Of a stretch of DNA of 54,858 nt, positions 1-8,211 are shown piece after piece. Every line of letters begins with the position of its first letter. Within the stretch, counting starts at the first letter, position 1. The DNA comes from Candidatus Methanosuratincola sp. Its GTDB lineage: Archaea > Thermoproteota > Methanomethylicia > Methanomethylicales > Methanomethylicaceae. The notes below the pieces were generated by a model. The model did no database searches, was not told the DNA's origin, and worked only from the letters and a program-made list of their open reading frames with translations. The position numbers and the translations under genes are program-made. The stretch is taken from NCBI GenBank assembly GCA_037478935.1, contig JBBFLR010000009.1:1-54858 (forward strand). Direction: 5' to 3'.

Positions 1-1095
1 CCAGGGGGGGAGCCGAAGGTGCTCCACTTCAGGAGGGCCAACGAGATACTCCCCCCGGCCCCGAAGGAGATCAAGCCGCACCTCCTGTCGATGGAGCCGG
101 GGGCTCTCCTTGAGATGAGGTCAAACGACACCTGCTGCACTACGGCAAAGCAGTTTCTGGTGAGGCATTTCGTCAGGATCTCCGAGGCCAAAGCCGAAGA
201 GCTGCTGAAGGCCTCCGGCCTTAAGCCGTCCTCCTCCCCGAAAGAGATCGACGTTGAGGCACTTCTGAAGGCCGCAAGGGAATGCGATCTGATGCGCCCG
301 CCCCTGGACGTCCTCAGCCCAATAGGCGAGGATGCCCTTCGCCAGTCGATAAGAAGGATATACCCGGACGCGGAGTTCATCTGCACCTCATCGAGGGACC
401 CGTGGTCATACCGCGGCGTTCCGTTCCAGATCGAAGTAGGATCGGCATACGGCGGGCAGTCCGTAATCGAAGACTGCGAGCGGGTTAAAGAGGGCGTCTT
501 CAAATCTAGGGTGATCCGTCTCGCGAACAAGTGCCCGCTGATCTACGACTCGAAGGACTGCCTCCTGTATAAGGTGGTCAAGGAGATAAATTGGAGGAAT
601 TACAAGCTTCCCCAAGACGAGGGCAACCTCCCCATGGCCCCGCTCGTGATCATAGTCTCGCTCGTCTCCACTAAGGTGCCCTACTCAGTCCCTGGCAAAT
701 TCGCAGTCGCATACCACGAGGAGATCCGGGAGCAGCTCAGGCTTGCCCTGCAGAGCCTCGGGAGGCTGATCCAGGGGTACATCTCCCGCAGGCAGAGGCA
801 GGAACACGAGCAGCACAGGCAGAGCATATTCCAGATCTACGCTAAGGAGGTCGCCAGGGATATTTCCGTCCTCACGGGCGGGGACCAGGCGGTGATCTAC
901 AGCAAACTGATTGAATCTATAAAATCTAAGCAAAAAGCCAAGGCTTCAAAAAAGCCCGAAGCACAGCCCCTTCCCATGCCTGCGCCTGAGGTCTTTCCGA
1001 TCCCTCCGGAAAAGAAGATGGTCGAGGGGATCGCAGAGATCCCGCCTCCGAAGCCGAAGAAACAGCAGTTCACCCTTGAGGAGTACCTGAGGTGA
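1..1095 (+). CDS. top6B: DNA topoisomerase VI subunit B, C-terminal part (5' end outside window)
   Basis: GHKL-type ATPase subunit of type IIB topoisomerase, which pairs with Top6A to pass DNA duplexes. The frame is open from the first base, so a GTG at 19 is internal. About 364 residues are visible, corresponding to the transducer domain and a low-complexity tail. The segment around RLANKCPLIYD and EINWRNYKL matches the conserved ANxxPLLY / INWxxYxL block of family members. The N-terminal ATP-binding Bergerat fold lies upstream and cannot be checked. The C-terminus is Lys/Pro/Ala-rich (about residues 300-350 of the visible part), probably a flexible tail. The stop overlaps the start of top6A, the usual archaeal arrangement. 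Confidence 0.93.
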   Translation, partial: PGGEPKVLHFRRANEILPPAPKEIKPHLLSMEPGALLEMRSNDTCCTTAKQFLVRHFVRISEAKAEELLKASGLKPSSSPKEIDVEALLKAARECDLMRPPLDVLSPIGEDALRQSIRRIYPDAEFICTSSRDPWSYRGVPFQIEVGSAYGGQSVIEDCERVKEGVFKSRVIRLANKCPLIYDSKDCLLYKVVKEINWRNYKLPQDEGNLPMAPLVIIVSLVSTKVPYSVPGKFAVAYHEEIREQLRLALQSLGRLIQGYISRRQRQEHEQHRQSIFQIYAKEVARDISVLTGGDQAVIYSKLIESIKSKQKAKASKKPEAQPLPMPAPEVFPIPPEKKMVEGIAEIPPPKPKKQQFTLEEYLR

Positions 1096-2258
1096 TCTTT
1101 CCCTTGGTCAAGAACAAAAAACCCGAACAGAACTTGCGGCCGCTGGAGAGCTTCGACGACTCTGCCAAGAAGCTCCGCCAGATCTTCATGAACCTCGCAT
1201 CCGACATAGACGCGTCAATGCCGCCTGTTCTCAGGATCCCTGTCAGGACCGCATCCAACACCGTTTACGACGAGCAACGCCGGATCCTGACGCTCGGTGA
1301 GCGGGTGAGCGAACGTAGGTTCAACGACATCAGCGAAGTGAGGTCGTTCATGCAGACGCTCCTCCTCGCAAGGGGCATATACGAGGCCCTACAGCACGAT
1401 GATCACCCTACGATAAGGGATCTCTACTACTACACGCTCCACACGATAGAGGGCACAAACATCGAGACCTTCAACAGCCAGGACGAGTCCAACAACATAT
1501 TCCAGGACATCGAGGTCATGACCGGGCTACTCCGCGAGCAGATGGGTGTTGTAGCGGAGTCCAGGGGCGCACTCGTCGGGGAGATCGTCTTGGAGTCGAA
1601 GGGGAACAAGATCGACTGCTCCAAATTCGGGATCGGCGCATTCAACATACCCTCGCTGTGCGACCAGATCCAGATAGTGAGCGTCGACGCCGACTACGTT
1701 TTGGTCGTCGAGAAGGACGCAATATTCCAGCGACTCAACGATTATGAGTTCTGGAGGAGGAACAAGTGCGTCCTCATCACGGGGAAGGGGCAGGCGGACA
1801 GGGCGACCAGGAGGATGGTGAGGCGCCTAAACGAAGAGTGGGGCCTTCCCGTCTACGTGCTGACCGACGCAGACCCGTTTGGGTGGTACATCTACTCGAC
1901 ATACAGGGCAGGCAGCATCAGCCTCTCCTACGAATCATTCCGGCTAGCCTGCCCCGAGGCAAAGTTCCTTGGCCTCACTATGACCGACCTCGATAAGTAT
2001 GAGGTCCCGAAGGATCACCTCATAAAGGCGAACGAGATGGACATCAAGAGGGCCAAGGAGCTCCTCGTGAGGGATCCAAAGACAAAGAAGCCGAGGTACC
2101 CGTGGTTCTACGACTCGAAACGCTGGCGCCAGGAGATCCACCTCTTCCTAGAGCGGCGCGTGAAGGCCGAGATCGAGGCCAAGTCGTCCAAGGGATTCAG
2201 GTTCCTCTCTGACGTTTACCTTCCTGAGAAGCTGGCGAGCAAGGACTGGATAGCCTGA
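1092..2258 (+). CDS. top6A: DNA topoisomerase VI subunit A (Spo11-like)
   Basis: Catalytic DNA-cleaving subunit of topoisomerase VI. 388 residues, normal for the family. The 5Y-CAP domain carries IRDLYYYTLH, aligning with the Spo11 catalytic block and making Tyr113 the likely nucleophile. The Toprim domain follows, with the metal-binding Glu in VLVVEKDAIF and the acidic DADPFGWY motif. The GTG start at 1092 sits inside the 3' end of top6B (4-nt overlap, GTGA), so the two are translationally coupled and made in step. The next gene starts right after the stop and may be in the same transcript. Confidence 0.96.
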   Translation: MIFPLVKNKKPEQNLRPLESFDDSAKKLRQIFMNLASDIDASMPPVLRIPVRTASNTVYDEQRRILTLGERVSERRFNDISEVRSFMQTLLLARGIYEALQHDDHPTIRDLYYYTLHTIEGTNIETFNSQDESNNIFQDIEVMTGLLREQMGVVAESRGALVGEIVLESKGNKIDCSKFGIGAFNIPSLCDQIQIVSVDADYVLVVEKDAIFQRLNDYEFWRRNKCVLITGKGQADRATRRMVRRLNEEWGLPVYVLTDADPFGWYIYSTYRAGSISLSYESFRLACPEAKFLGLTMTDLDKYEVPKDHLIKANEMDIKRAKELLVRDPKTKKPRYPWFYDSKRWRQEIHLFLERRVKAEIEAKSSKGFRFLSDVYLPEKLASKDWIA

Positions 2259-2621
2259 GTGGTCAGAATGGGCGTAAAGGCTAGCTTTGGTGAAGGGCGA
2301 TACCGGGTCTTTGCCGAAGCAATCCAGGCGGGGGACGACATCCTCGTTTTTATCGGGGGCGGAGACAGGCCCCACATCGGCGGATTCTCGTGGGCATCGC
2401 CCTCTGCCTCCCCCGCCTCTTTCTCAATCCCATTCCACAAAGACTTCGTGGTGTCGCACCAGGTCTCCGAGAAGGTCAGCAGGGCGACTGGGAAGAGGTG
2501 CCTCGCTGTCGCAGGCATACACGTCGAAAATGCCACCCGTGATGAGATCGTGATCCTCGTTCGGAACTCCCTCATCTGCACCGACATCCTCATCGATACG
2601 ATCAGGAAGAACGGTTTTTAG
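2259..2621 (+). CDS. LpdD-like prenyl-FMN chaperone / gallate decarboxylase subunit D-like
   Basis: About 120 residues. The centre holds a glycine-rich IGGGDRPHIGG stretch and the second half AVAGIHVENATRDEI, which resemble the small LpdD/VdcD family associated with UbiD-type decarboxylases and thought to help handle prenylated FMN. The start may be GTG at 2259 (immediately after the top6A stop) or ATG at 2268, giving 117 aa. It converges on a UbiX gene with a 4-nt overlap, and UbiX makes prenyl-FMN. That context supports the call, although no UbiD enzyme is in the window. Family assignment is from motif memory, not a search. Confidence 0.72.
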   Translation: MVRMGVKASFGEGRYRVFAEAIQAGDDILVFIGGGDRPHIGGFSWASPSASPASFSIPFHKDFVVSHQVSEKVSRATGKRCLAVAGIHVENATRDEIVILVRNSLICTDILIDTIRKNGF

Positions 2622-3181
2622 CGCTCTTCGCCGGCCCCCCACCTCCTGAACAGTTCGTGCTCTATGCCGAGCTGATCCAGCACCTTCCCTACCACATGGT
2701 CCACGAGGCCTTCGATCGTCTTTGGTTTGTGGTAGAATCCGGGCGAGGCTGGGAGCACTACCGCGCCTGCCGATGTGACCTTCAACATGTTTTCTATGTG
2801 GATGAGGCTGAGGGGCGTTTCCCTCGTCACGAGTATCAGCTTCCTCCTCTCCTTGAGCGCAACATCCGCTGTCCTCGAGATCAGGTTGGAAGACAACCCG
2901 TTGGCTATCTCTGCGAGAGTCTTCATTGTGCAAGGGGCGATTACCATCGCATCGAACCTGCAGCTGCCGCTGGCAGTCGGGGCCATCATGTCTGTGCTCC
3001 TGTACACCTCTCCGAACCCTTCAAGATCCTCCACACGCTTTGAGTCCTCCATCTGGAGTATCTTTGCCGCATACTCCGAGATTATTGTCGCAGTTTCAAC
3101 ACCATGTTCCTTCAGCCTCACAAGGAGCCTGTAACCGTAGATGGTCCCTGTCGCGCCGGTTATACCGACTATTACCTTCAT
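2618..3181 (-). CDS. ubiX: UbiX family flavin prenyltransferase
   Basis: Makes prenylated FMN, the cofactor of UbiD-type (de)carboxylases, by joining dimethylallyl phosphate to FMN. 187 residues, typical. Starts with MKVIVGITGATGTIYGYRL, the Rossmann-like flavin-binding N-terminus. The middle has VIAPCTMKTLAEIANGLSSN, and the C-terminal half LVTRETPLSLIHIENMLK with the conserved Arg/Glu of the active site, then PASPGFYHKPKTIEGLVDHV. The last bases overlap the 3' end of the LpdD-like gene on the other strand. ATG start at 3181. Confidence 0.95.
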   Translation of the reverse strand: MKVIVGITGATGTIYGYRLLVRLKEHGVETATIISEYAAKILQMEDSKRVEDLEGFGEVYRSTDMMAPTASGSCRFDAMVIAPCTMKTLAEIANGLSSNLISRTADVALKERRKLILVTRETPLSLIHIENMLKVTSAGAVVLPASPGFYHKPKTIEGLVDHVVGKVLDQLGIEHELFRRWGAGEER

Positions 3182-3358
3182 TCTATCCCCTCAATCTCTT
3201 CTCTGCGTCTGCCTTTTGATATCGCTTGCCGTTTTTGCCGCCTGGTTCTCAGCTCTCAATTCCCCTTTCCAATTTCTGTTCCAATCCATGCCCTTAGTAA
3301 AGCCCCGCCGGAAGGGTTAAAAAAGCATCCAGTGACTATTCTGAAGGGTGTGTTGTTA

Positions 3359-3592
3359 ATGGTGGGCGTGATCGCATACATGCTCCTTGTGACCGACACG
3401 GGCAAGGAGTACGAGATAATAAACGAGATAAAGAAACTGAAGGGCGTGACGGAATGCAGGGCAGTTTATGGTGAGTACGACGTCTTCGTCAGGTTTGAGG
3501 TCGACGACCTTAACGCGCTCGATGAGATAGTGACCATGATTAGGAGAATCCCAGGATCAATACAGTCAACCACCCTTGTGGGGTCGCCTTAG
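3359..3592 (+). CDS. Stand-alone RAM (Lrp/AsnC ligand-binding) domain protein
   Basis: 77 residues when started at ATG 3359. GTG at 3349 would add a few residues, and the longer open frame upstream to 3104 has no coding character. The sequence is one alpha-beta RAM domain, as in the effector half of Lrp/AsnC regulators: MLLVTDTGKEYEIINEI, then GVTECRAVYGEYDVFVRFEV, then IRRIPGSIQSTTLV. There is no DNA-binding helix-turn-helix, so it may modulate full-length Lrp proteins or bind an amino acid on its own. A TATA-like TTAAAAAA at 3317-3324 lies about 25-30 nt upstream. The 3' end overlaps ccdA by 4 nt, convergently. Confidence 0.85.
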   Translation: MVGVIAYMLLVTDTGKEYEIINEIKKLKGVTECRAVYGEYDVFVRFEVDDLNALDEIVTMIRRIPGSIQSTTLVGSP

Positions 3593-4206
3593 GCGGCGAG
3601 GAGAGACCAGACGATCCATGCGAGGGTCGCAAAAAGTACGATTATCTGCACCGCCTTCGTCCACCTGGAGGCCCTCATCAACCTCCTCCCTGCCCTGGCA
3701 AATGCCCCCATTATGACGAAGGGTATCCCAAGACCGGCTGCATATGCCACCAAAAGCGCGAGCCTCGATGCAAGCTCATCGACCGTTAGTGCGTATACCG
3801 ATAGGGCAGCCAGCAGGGGTAGGATGCATGGCGAGGCGATAAACATTATGAGCATGCCGAACAGAAAGCCTGCCATCACCCCTCTTCTGCCCGCCAAGAA
3901 CCCGGCCGATACTGGCCTGAGCCTGTGGGTGAAAACCGAGTCTATTATCAACAGAGAGATGATGACCGCTGCGGCAACGAGGAACCACCTGCCACCCAGC
4001 GCTTCGCCTGCAAACCCGACCAGCGCTGCTATGGCTGTACCGCCCACCATGATGCCAGAGTATACGACTAGTGATCCCTTCACGATGTCGAACCTCTCCG
4101 AACCAAATACAAATGCGAGGTAGCCGGGCACTAGGGGCAAGACGCACGGCGTGGCAGCACTCGCAAAACCGAGTGAGAATGCAAATGCGATCTGGAACAG
4201 GTCCAT
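3589..4206 (-). CDS. ccdA: CcdA/DsbD-family thiol-reductant membrane protein
   Basis: Carries reducing equivalents across the membrane to extracytoplasmic thioredoxin-like proteins. 205 residues with about six membrane segments arranged as two repeats. Each repeat carries the signature Cys-Pro motif: ATPCVLPLVPGY near residue 19 and ASPCILPLLAAL in the middle. Start ATG 4206 overlaps the stop of the thioredoxin-like gene by one base (TAATG), so the two are co-translated. The partner upstream is almost certainly its redox client. This gene ends the trpS-trx-ccdA operon. Confidence 0.93.
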   Translation of the reverse strand: MDLFQIAFAFSLGFASAATPCVLPLVPGYLAFVFGSERFDIVKGSLVVYSGIMVGGTAIAALVGFAGEALGGRWFLVAAAVIISLLIIDSVFTHRLRPVSAGFLAGRRGVMAGFLFGMLIMFIASPCILPLLAALSVYALTVDELASRLALLVAYAAGLGIPFVIMGAFARAGRRLMRASRWTKAVQIIVLFATLAWIVWSLLAA

Positions 4207-4634
4207 TACCTTATCCTCTCAATCTCCTTCTTCAGACCCTCGGCGTCTAAATAGGCTCCATCAAACCTGCTCACTACCAGCCCTTCCCTGTCTATGAAGA
4301 CTGTTGTTGGGACTTTAATGACCGACCAGTCCCTGAATACCGTAGCCAACTCCTGGGAGTACTTCAGGTAGACGAAGTTCAGCTGCTCGCCGTACTCCGA
4401 GTGCACGGCGTCCATTGAAACATCCTGGAGCATGCACACAGGGCAGCTGGGCGCAGAGAAATATACCACCGTCCCCCTGCCGCTCGAAACCGAGTCGTTT
4501 ATCTGGGGGTGGTCAAGAATCGCTTTTGCCCCTGGGAATCCGGGCCTCGGCGCTAGCAAAACCGTCGCCGTAGCCGCCACCAGAGCGAAGATCAGCGCTG
4601 CGGCGGCCAGAATTATTGCGTTCCTCTTCCTCAA
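4206..4634 (-). CDS. Membrane-anchored thioredoxin-like (TlpA/ResA-type) protein
   Basis: 142 residues. An N-terminal hydrophobic segment (about residues 6-27) acts as signal anchor and puts the thioredoxin fold outside the membrane. The redox site is SAPSCPVCMLQD (CxxC), and the cis-proline loop is IKVPTTVFID. The start is TTG at 4634, with AGGGAG lying inside the trpS 3' end a short distance upstream; the gap to the trpS stop is 5 nt. The one-base overlap with ccdA indicates that CcdA keeps this CxxC reduced. Substrate unknown; in other organisms such pairs serve cytochrome or metal-centre assembly. Confidence 0.87.
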   Translation of the reverse strand: MRKRNAIILAAAALIFALVAATATVLLAPRPGFPGAKAILDHPQINDSVSSGRGTVVYFSAPSCPVCMLQDVSMDAVHSEYGEQLNFVYLKYSQELATVFRDWSVIKVPTTVFIDREGLVVSRFDGAYLDAEGLKKEIERIR

Positions 4635-4639
4635 GCTGC

Positions 4640-5761
4640 CTACTCCCTGATCAGGAACTTATCCACAAGATCCTTTGCCTTTTCCCTCCGAGTTTTGTGG
4701 TCCTCGAGGAATCCTGCCACCTTCCTTGCCAGCCTCTCCTTGCACTCCCCGCAGATCAGCCCTCCTGACCTGCATGAAGCGTACGTCTCAGCCACAGCCT
4801 TGTCGTCATCGTCGAAGAGGCTGTAGAGGTAGCTGTAGACGACGCAGACATCCGGGTTGCCTCCCATCTCCTTCTGTTCCCTTATCGTAGGCTGCCCTCC
4901 CGTGAAAGCATTCTTTACCTTTCTCACCGCCTCCTCCTTTGTGTCCGAGAGGAAGATCGCCGTGTCCGGGAGGCTGGCGCTCATCTTGCCCCCGCTGCCG
5001 AGCCCGGGTATGAACTTGCTGTAGACCCCTGCGGGCTTCCTGTATCCCAGCTTTGGCGCGACGTCCCTGGAGATCCTCCAGTAGGGCTCCTGGTCAATCG
5101 CGCACGGTATGAGCACATGGGCGTCCTCCGACGTCAGGTACTGGTGGATGAAACAGGGCGCAGCCTGCATGGCTGGGAAGAATATCATCCCTATGTTCGA
5201 GCTCTCCGAGAACCCGAATGTAGCCTTGGCTGTGGAAAAGGTGACGTGCTTGGCGATCCTGACCGCCATGTTGTACAGCGGCTTTGAGTACGTTAGGTTT
5301 GTGAATATCTTGGTCCTCTCCGGGTCGAACCCGACGGCTATCACGTCAAGGAGGTTCTCCTTCGTGTACTCCGCCACCTGCTCGGTCGACAAATCCGGGT
5401 TGAAGAGGAACTTCTCGTCGTCGGTTATTTGGAAGTATAGGTCGCACCTGAAGGCGTCCTGCAAGTACTTGGTGAAGAGCCAAGGTATGAGGTGCCCCAG
5501 GTGGGTGTTGCCCGACGGCCCCCTGCCGGTATACAGGACGACCTTTACGCCCTTCTCGTAGGAGTCGATCCATTCGTTGAGCTCCCTGTGCGAGAAGAAC
5601 ATCCCCCTCCTCAGCAGCACGTGGAGTCCGCCCGCATGTCTCCTCAGCCTTTCGACGATCTCCGTGGTCAGGGGGTCCACCCCAAATTTCTCTATGAGCT
5701 CCCTGTAGTCGACCTCGCCCCTCACTTCCCAAGGGGTCACGATCGAATCCGAGTTCTCCAT
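4640..5761 (-). CDS. trpS: Tryptophanyl-tRNA synthetase (archaeal type)
   Basis: Class I aminoacyl-tRNA synthetase charging tRNA-Trp. 373 residues, in the range of archaeal/eukaryotic TrpRS and longer than the bacterial enzyme. The HIGH-like motif is GPSGNTHLGHLIP (about residues 81-93) and the KMSKS-like loop is GSGGKMSAS (about 255-263). AIDQEPYWRISRD is the conserved block before it. First gene of an operon with trx and ccdA. A TATA-like AATATAAAT on the minus strand (plus 5800-5811) lies about 40 nt upstream of the ATG at 5761. Confidence 0.96.
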   Translation of the reverse strand: MENSDSIVTPWEVRGEVDYRELIEKFGVDPLTTEIVERLRRHAGGLHVLLRRGMFFSHRELNEWIDSYEKGVKVVLYTGRGPSGNTHLGHLIPWLFTKYLQDAFRCDLYFQITDDEKFLFNPDLSTEQVAEYTKENLLDVIAVGFDPERTKIFTNLTYSKPLYNMAVRIAKHVTFSTAKATFGFSESSNIGMIFFPAMQAAPCFIHQYLTSEDAHVLIPCAIDQEPYWRISRDVAPKLGYRKPAGVYSKFIPGLGSGGKMSASLPDTAIFLSDTKEEAVRKVKNAFTGGQPTIREQKEMGGNPDVCVVYSYLYSLFDDDDKAVAETYASCRSGGLICGECKERLARKVAGFLEDHKTRREKAKDLVDKFLIRE

Positions 5762-5849
5762 CTCCAGGCACCTGTCCCTCTCATAGTCGCACCAAGGTCA
5801 TTTATATTGTTTGGCAGCCCCGAACCGCTCCTCCGTTTCCGTTTTTGAC

Positions 5850-5858
5850 AAACTATAT
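5850..5858 (+). promoter_or_regulatory. TATA box for the PHP gene
   Basis: AACTATATT, centred about 30 nt upstream of the ATG at 5885. This implies a leaderless or nearly leaderless transcript. Position and composition only. Confidence 0.45.
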
Positions 5859-5884
5859 TAGCCGTCCTGCATGTTATTTCCCTC

Positions 5885-6550
5885 ATGGACAGGCGGATCT
5901 GCGATTTCCACATGCACTCGTTCTACAGCGACGGTGACCTGCTCCCGTCTGAGATAGCGAGGCGGACTAGGGTGTTGGGGAACAGGCTTATAGCAATAAC
6001 TGACCACGCCGACGCCTCCAATCTCGAATGGGTGGTCAACGCAATCCGGCGAGCATCTGCGGAGGTCTCTAGGCATATAGAAGATTTCGATCTAGTGCCC
6101 GGCGTCGAGCTCACCCACGTCCCCCCCGCGAGCATACCCGAACTGGCTCGGGAAGCGAAACGCCTTGGCGCGAAGGTCGTCGTTGTACACGGCGAGACTC
6201 TCGTTGAGCCCGTGGAGGCTGGGACAAACAGGGCTGCGTGCGGATGTACCGACGTTGACATCCTCGCACATCCCGGGCTCGTCGCCGAGGAGGAGGTTCT
6301 GATGGCAAAGGAGAACGGCGTCTTCCTCGAGCTGTCGTACCGAGGGGGGCACTGCCTGGGGAACGGCCGCGTGGCAAGGCTGGCGATGGAGGCGGGTGCG
6401 GCACTCCTAGTCAATTCTGACGCGCACACGGTCGGTGACCACCTCACGCCGGAGCTGTCCTTGGCCGTCGCGCGCGGTGCCGGGCTTTCGGAAGAGGATG
6501 CCGAAAAGGTGGTATTCAGGAACCCAGATGAGTTGATAAAGAGGTTCTAA
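5885..6550 (+). CDS. PHP-domain phosphoesterase (histidinol-phosphatase-like)
   Basis: 221 residues. A TIM-barrel metal-dependent phosphoesterase. Metal ligands are visible as CDFHMHSFYSDG near the N-terminus, ITDHAD, PGVELTH, VVVVHGET, DILAHPG and LLVNSDAHT, the complete PHP set. Archaeal members are annotated as histidinol-phosphatase-like, but the substrate cannot be read from sequence and no his genes are nearby. ATG start at 5885 follows a TATA box. Confidence 0.88.
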   Translation: MDRRICDFHMHSFYSDGDLLPSEIARRTRVLGNRLIAITDHADASNLEWVVNAIRRASAEVSRHIEDFDLVPGVELTHVPPASIPELAREAKRLGAKVVVVHGETLVEPVEAGTNRAACGCTDVDILAHPGLVAEEEVLMAKENGVFLELSYRGGHCLGNGRVARLAMEAGAALLVNSDAHTVGDHLTPELSLAVARGAGLSEEDAEKVVFRNPDELIKRF

Positions 6551-6626
6551 TCTGTCGGGGTGGGGCCTTTGATACTTGGGAGCATTCGGAAGCGGGCGCG
6601 GTCCACCCCAGGGACTGCCTGCTTAA

Positions 6627-7832
6627 CTAACTCACTTCTAGCCCGTACTTCTCGGCGATCTCAAGAAATGCCCCCGCCACATACCTTACTTGGTCCCAGG
6701 TGAGCCCGTAGGTGTTGAGCTTGAAGTGCTTTGTCAGGCCGGGCTGTATCCCAACGATCTTCCTTGCTGCCAGCTCGTCGTAAAGGAAGTACCCCTTCCG
6801 CTTGTGGCTCTGGGAGACCCTGAAGAAGGGCTCGGTCTCAAAGTGGGTTAGCGTGTGTCTCTTCGGGCGCTCCCCGATCTGCTTTACCCCCTGAATGCGC
6901 TCGAGCTCCCCCACGAGGAACCTGGTCTTCTCGACCTCCTCGTCCCACCTCTCGACCCTCTCGACGACCGTGGGGAAGGACGCTATCAGGGTCAGCAGCG
7001 GCGCGCCCATCACGGTGCACCCGAGCAGGGCCAGCTCCTTCGAGACGAATCTCCTGCCCGTGAGGTCGCCCTGGACTGACGGCCTGCTAAGGAGCTTCTC
7101 CTCGAGGCTCTTCGCGAGTGCGAGTATGCCCGTGGGGGCGCTCGCAGCCCAGCTCTTGTGCCCGCTTCCGGTTATTACGTCGGCGTGGACCTTCCTCCCG
7201 TCTACCGGCATCACACCTGCGCTGTAAGCGCAGTTGAGTACGAACGGAACACCGTAGTCCTGGGCTATCCTTCCGACGACCTCTGCGGCATTGACGTTGC
7301 CGTACTGGTAGTCAACGTGCGTCAGGAGCACCGCCGCCGGCAGCCTCCCCGTCTCCGACTTCACTTCCTCGATCTTCGCCGCGTAGGCGTCGAGGTCGAC
7401 CTTGTACTGGGGCGCCCCCCCGACGGGGACTTCCTTGACCCTCAGCCCTGCCAACTCAGCGGCGATGTAAGTCGAGTAGTGTGCCAGCCCGTCCACCACG
7501 ACGCAGTCCCCGGGCTGACCGAGCATCCGGAAGGCAATGAACTTTGCTTCCCTACAGCGCGTCACCACCCTCGCTGTGTCCATGCCGAGGAACTCAGCCA
7601 GGTCGACGTAAAAGTCCTTGATCGGCGGCCTCTCTATCATGTCGAGCCGGGCCGACTTTGGAGGGCACCAGTCGCAGGTCGAATAGCCGTCCCCAAACTC
7701 GATTATCGCCCTCATCGCCTCCTCGCTGAGGACCCCTCCCCTCTGGATGGGCTGGAGGTTCACGTGGTCCTCCTCGGAGAAGTCCCTCTTCAGGTTCCTG
7801 TACTTGTCGAGCCTCTTTCTTGGTATCTTCAA
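6627..7832 (-). CDS. pscS: O-phosphoseryl-tRNA(Cys):Cys-tRNA synthase (SepCysS)
   Basis: PLP enzyme that converts Sep-tRNA(Cys), made by SepRS, to Cys-tRNA(Cys). Strong match to archaeal SepCysS: GYSTCDWC (Cys53/Cys56) and LLGCTVMGA (Cys272) hold the three catalytic cysteines, GSGHKSWAASAPTG holds the PLP Schiff-base Lys (about 226), and TRYFKL-like KHFKLNTYGL closes the fold. About 401 residues from TTG at 7832, whose TTGA overlaps the stop of the 61-aa gene upstream. The frame is open to 7883, so a longer N-terminus is possible. SepRS is not in the window. Located just downstream of a tRNA-Cys gene. Confidence 0.93.
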   Translation of the reverse strand: MKIPRKRLDKYRNLKRDFSEEDHVNLQPIQRGGVLSEEAMRAIIEFGDGYSTCDWCPPKSARLDMIERPPIKDFYVDLAEFLGMDTARVVTRCREAKFIAFRMLGQPGDCVVVDGLAHYSTYIAAELAGLRVKEVPVGGAPQYKVDLDAYAAKIEEVKSETGRLPAAVLLTHVDYQYGNVNAAEVVGRIAQDYGVPFVLNCAYSAGVMPVDGRKVHADVITGSGHKSWAASAPTGILALAKSLEEKLLSRPSVQGDLTGRRFVSKELALLGCTVMGAPLLTLIASFPTVVERVERWDEEVEKTRFLVGELERIQGVKQIGERPKRHTLTHFETEPFFRVSQSHKRKGYFLYDELAARKIVGIQPGLTKHFKLNTYGLTWDQVRYVAGAFLEIAEKYGLEVS

Positions 7833-8014
7833 GGCTGATGAACACCGGCCTCTTCTCTTATCCTCTTCAGCAGCGCCTCGCAACTCTCGGCAGCTTCCTC
7901 TATCCTCTTCAGGTCCGCTTCTGAGAACCTGTGTAGCGGGGCTGTCCTCCTCAGGATCTGCCTCAACGCCAGCATCTCGCTAATTATCCCGTCCACGCTC
8001 TCGGAAAGGCCCAT
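7829..8014 (-). CDS. Small helical protein between tRNA-Cys and SepCysS
   Basis: 61 residues, highly charged and predicted mostly alpha-helical, containing LALRQILRRTAP and EADLKRIEEAAESCEALLKR. ATG at 8014 has GGTGA six bases upstream; TTG at 8017 is the alternative. Its stop overlaps the SepCysS TTG start. No family recognised. From its position it could be a small accessory protein of the SepCysS pathway, perhaps playing the role that SepCysE plays in methanogens, where it bridges SepRS, SepCysS and tRNA; that is inference. It lies only 12 nt from the 3' CCA of tRNA-Cys. Confidence 0.7.
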   Translation of the reverse strand: MGLSESVDGIISEMLALRQILRRTAPLHRFSEADLKRIEEAAESCEALLKRIREEAGVHQP

Positions 8015-8026
8015 CAAGAATCACCA

Positions 8027-8102
8027 TGGAGCTAGGGTAGGGATTTGAACCCCAGTGAAACGGGTCTGCAGCCCGTCGCCTAAACCACTCAGCCACCCTA
8101 GC
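8027..8102 (-). tRNA. tRNA-Cys (GCA)
   Basis: Full cloverleaf on the minus strand: acceptor stem GCTAGGG / CCCTAGC, D-arm, anticodon stem ACGGG / CCCGT with loop CTGCAGA (anticodon GCA), T-loop TTCAAAT. The discriminator is U73, the known tRNA-Cys identity base, and CCA is encoded. No intron. Sits at the head of the 61-aa / SepCysS unit, so the amino-acid acceptor and the enzyme that finishes its cysteine may share a primary transcript. Confidence 0.96.
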
Positions 8103-8171
8103 ACGGAATCAGATTCTCCTTGCAAAGCTATTTATTTTTTCTTATGAGTGCAACGTAGGCATCGGAATGGC

Positions 8172-8178
8172 ATATTTA
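8172..8178 (+). promoter_or_regulatory. TATA-like element for the E1-like gene
   Basis: ATATTTA, centred about 37 nt upstream of the ATG at 8212, with a second candidate CTATTTATTTTTTC at 8128-8141. It favours 8212 over the upstream ATG 8167 as the start. Confidence 0.35.
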
Positions 8179-8211
8179 TGCAATCGCGCAGAATTGTATT
8201 TGGTATGCGAT

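Noticed and set aside
3104-3358. Upstream extension of the RAM-domain ORF
   Set aside because: Overlaps ubiX on the other strand and shows no conserved sequence; the ATG at 3359 gives a complete domain.
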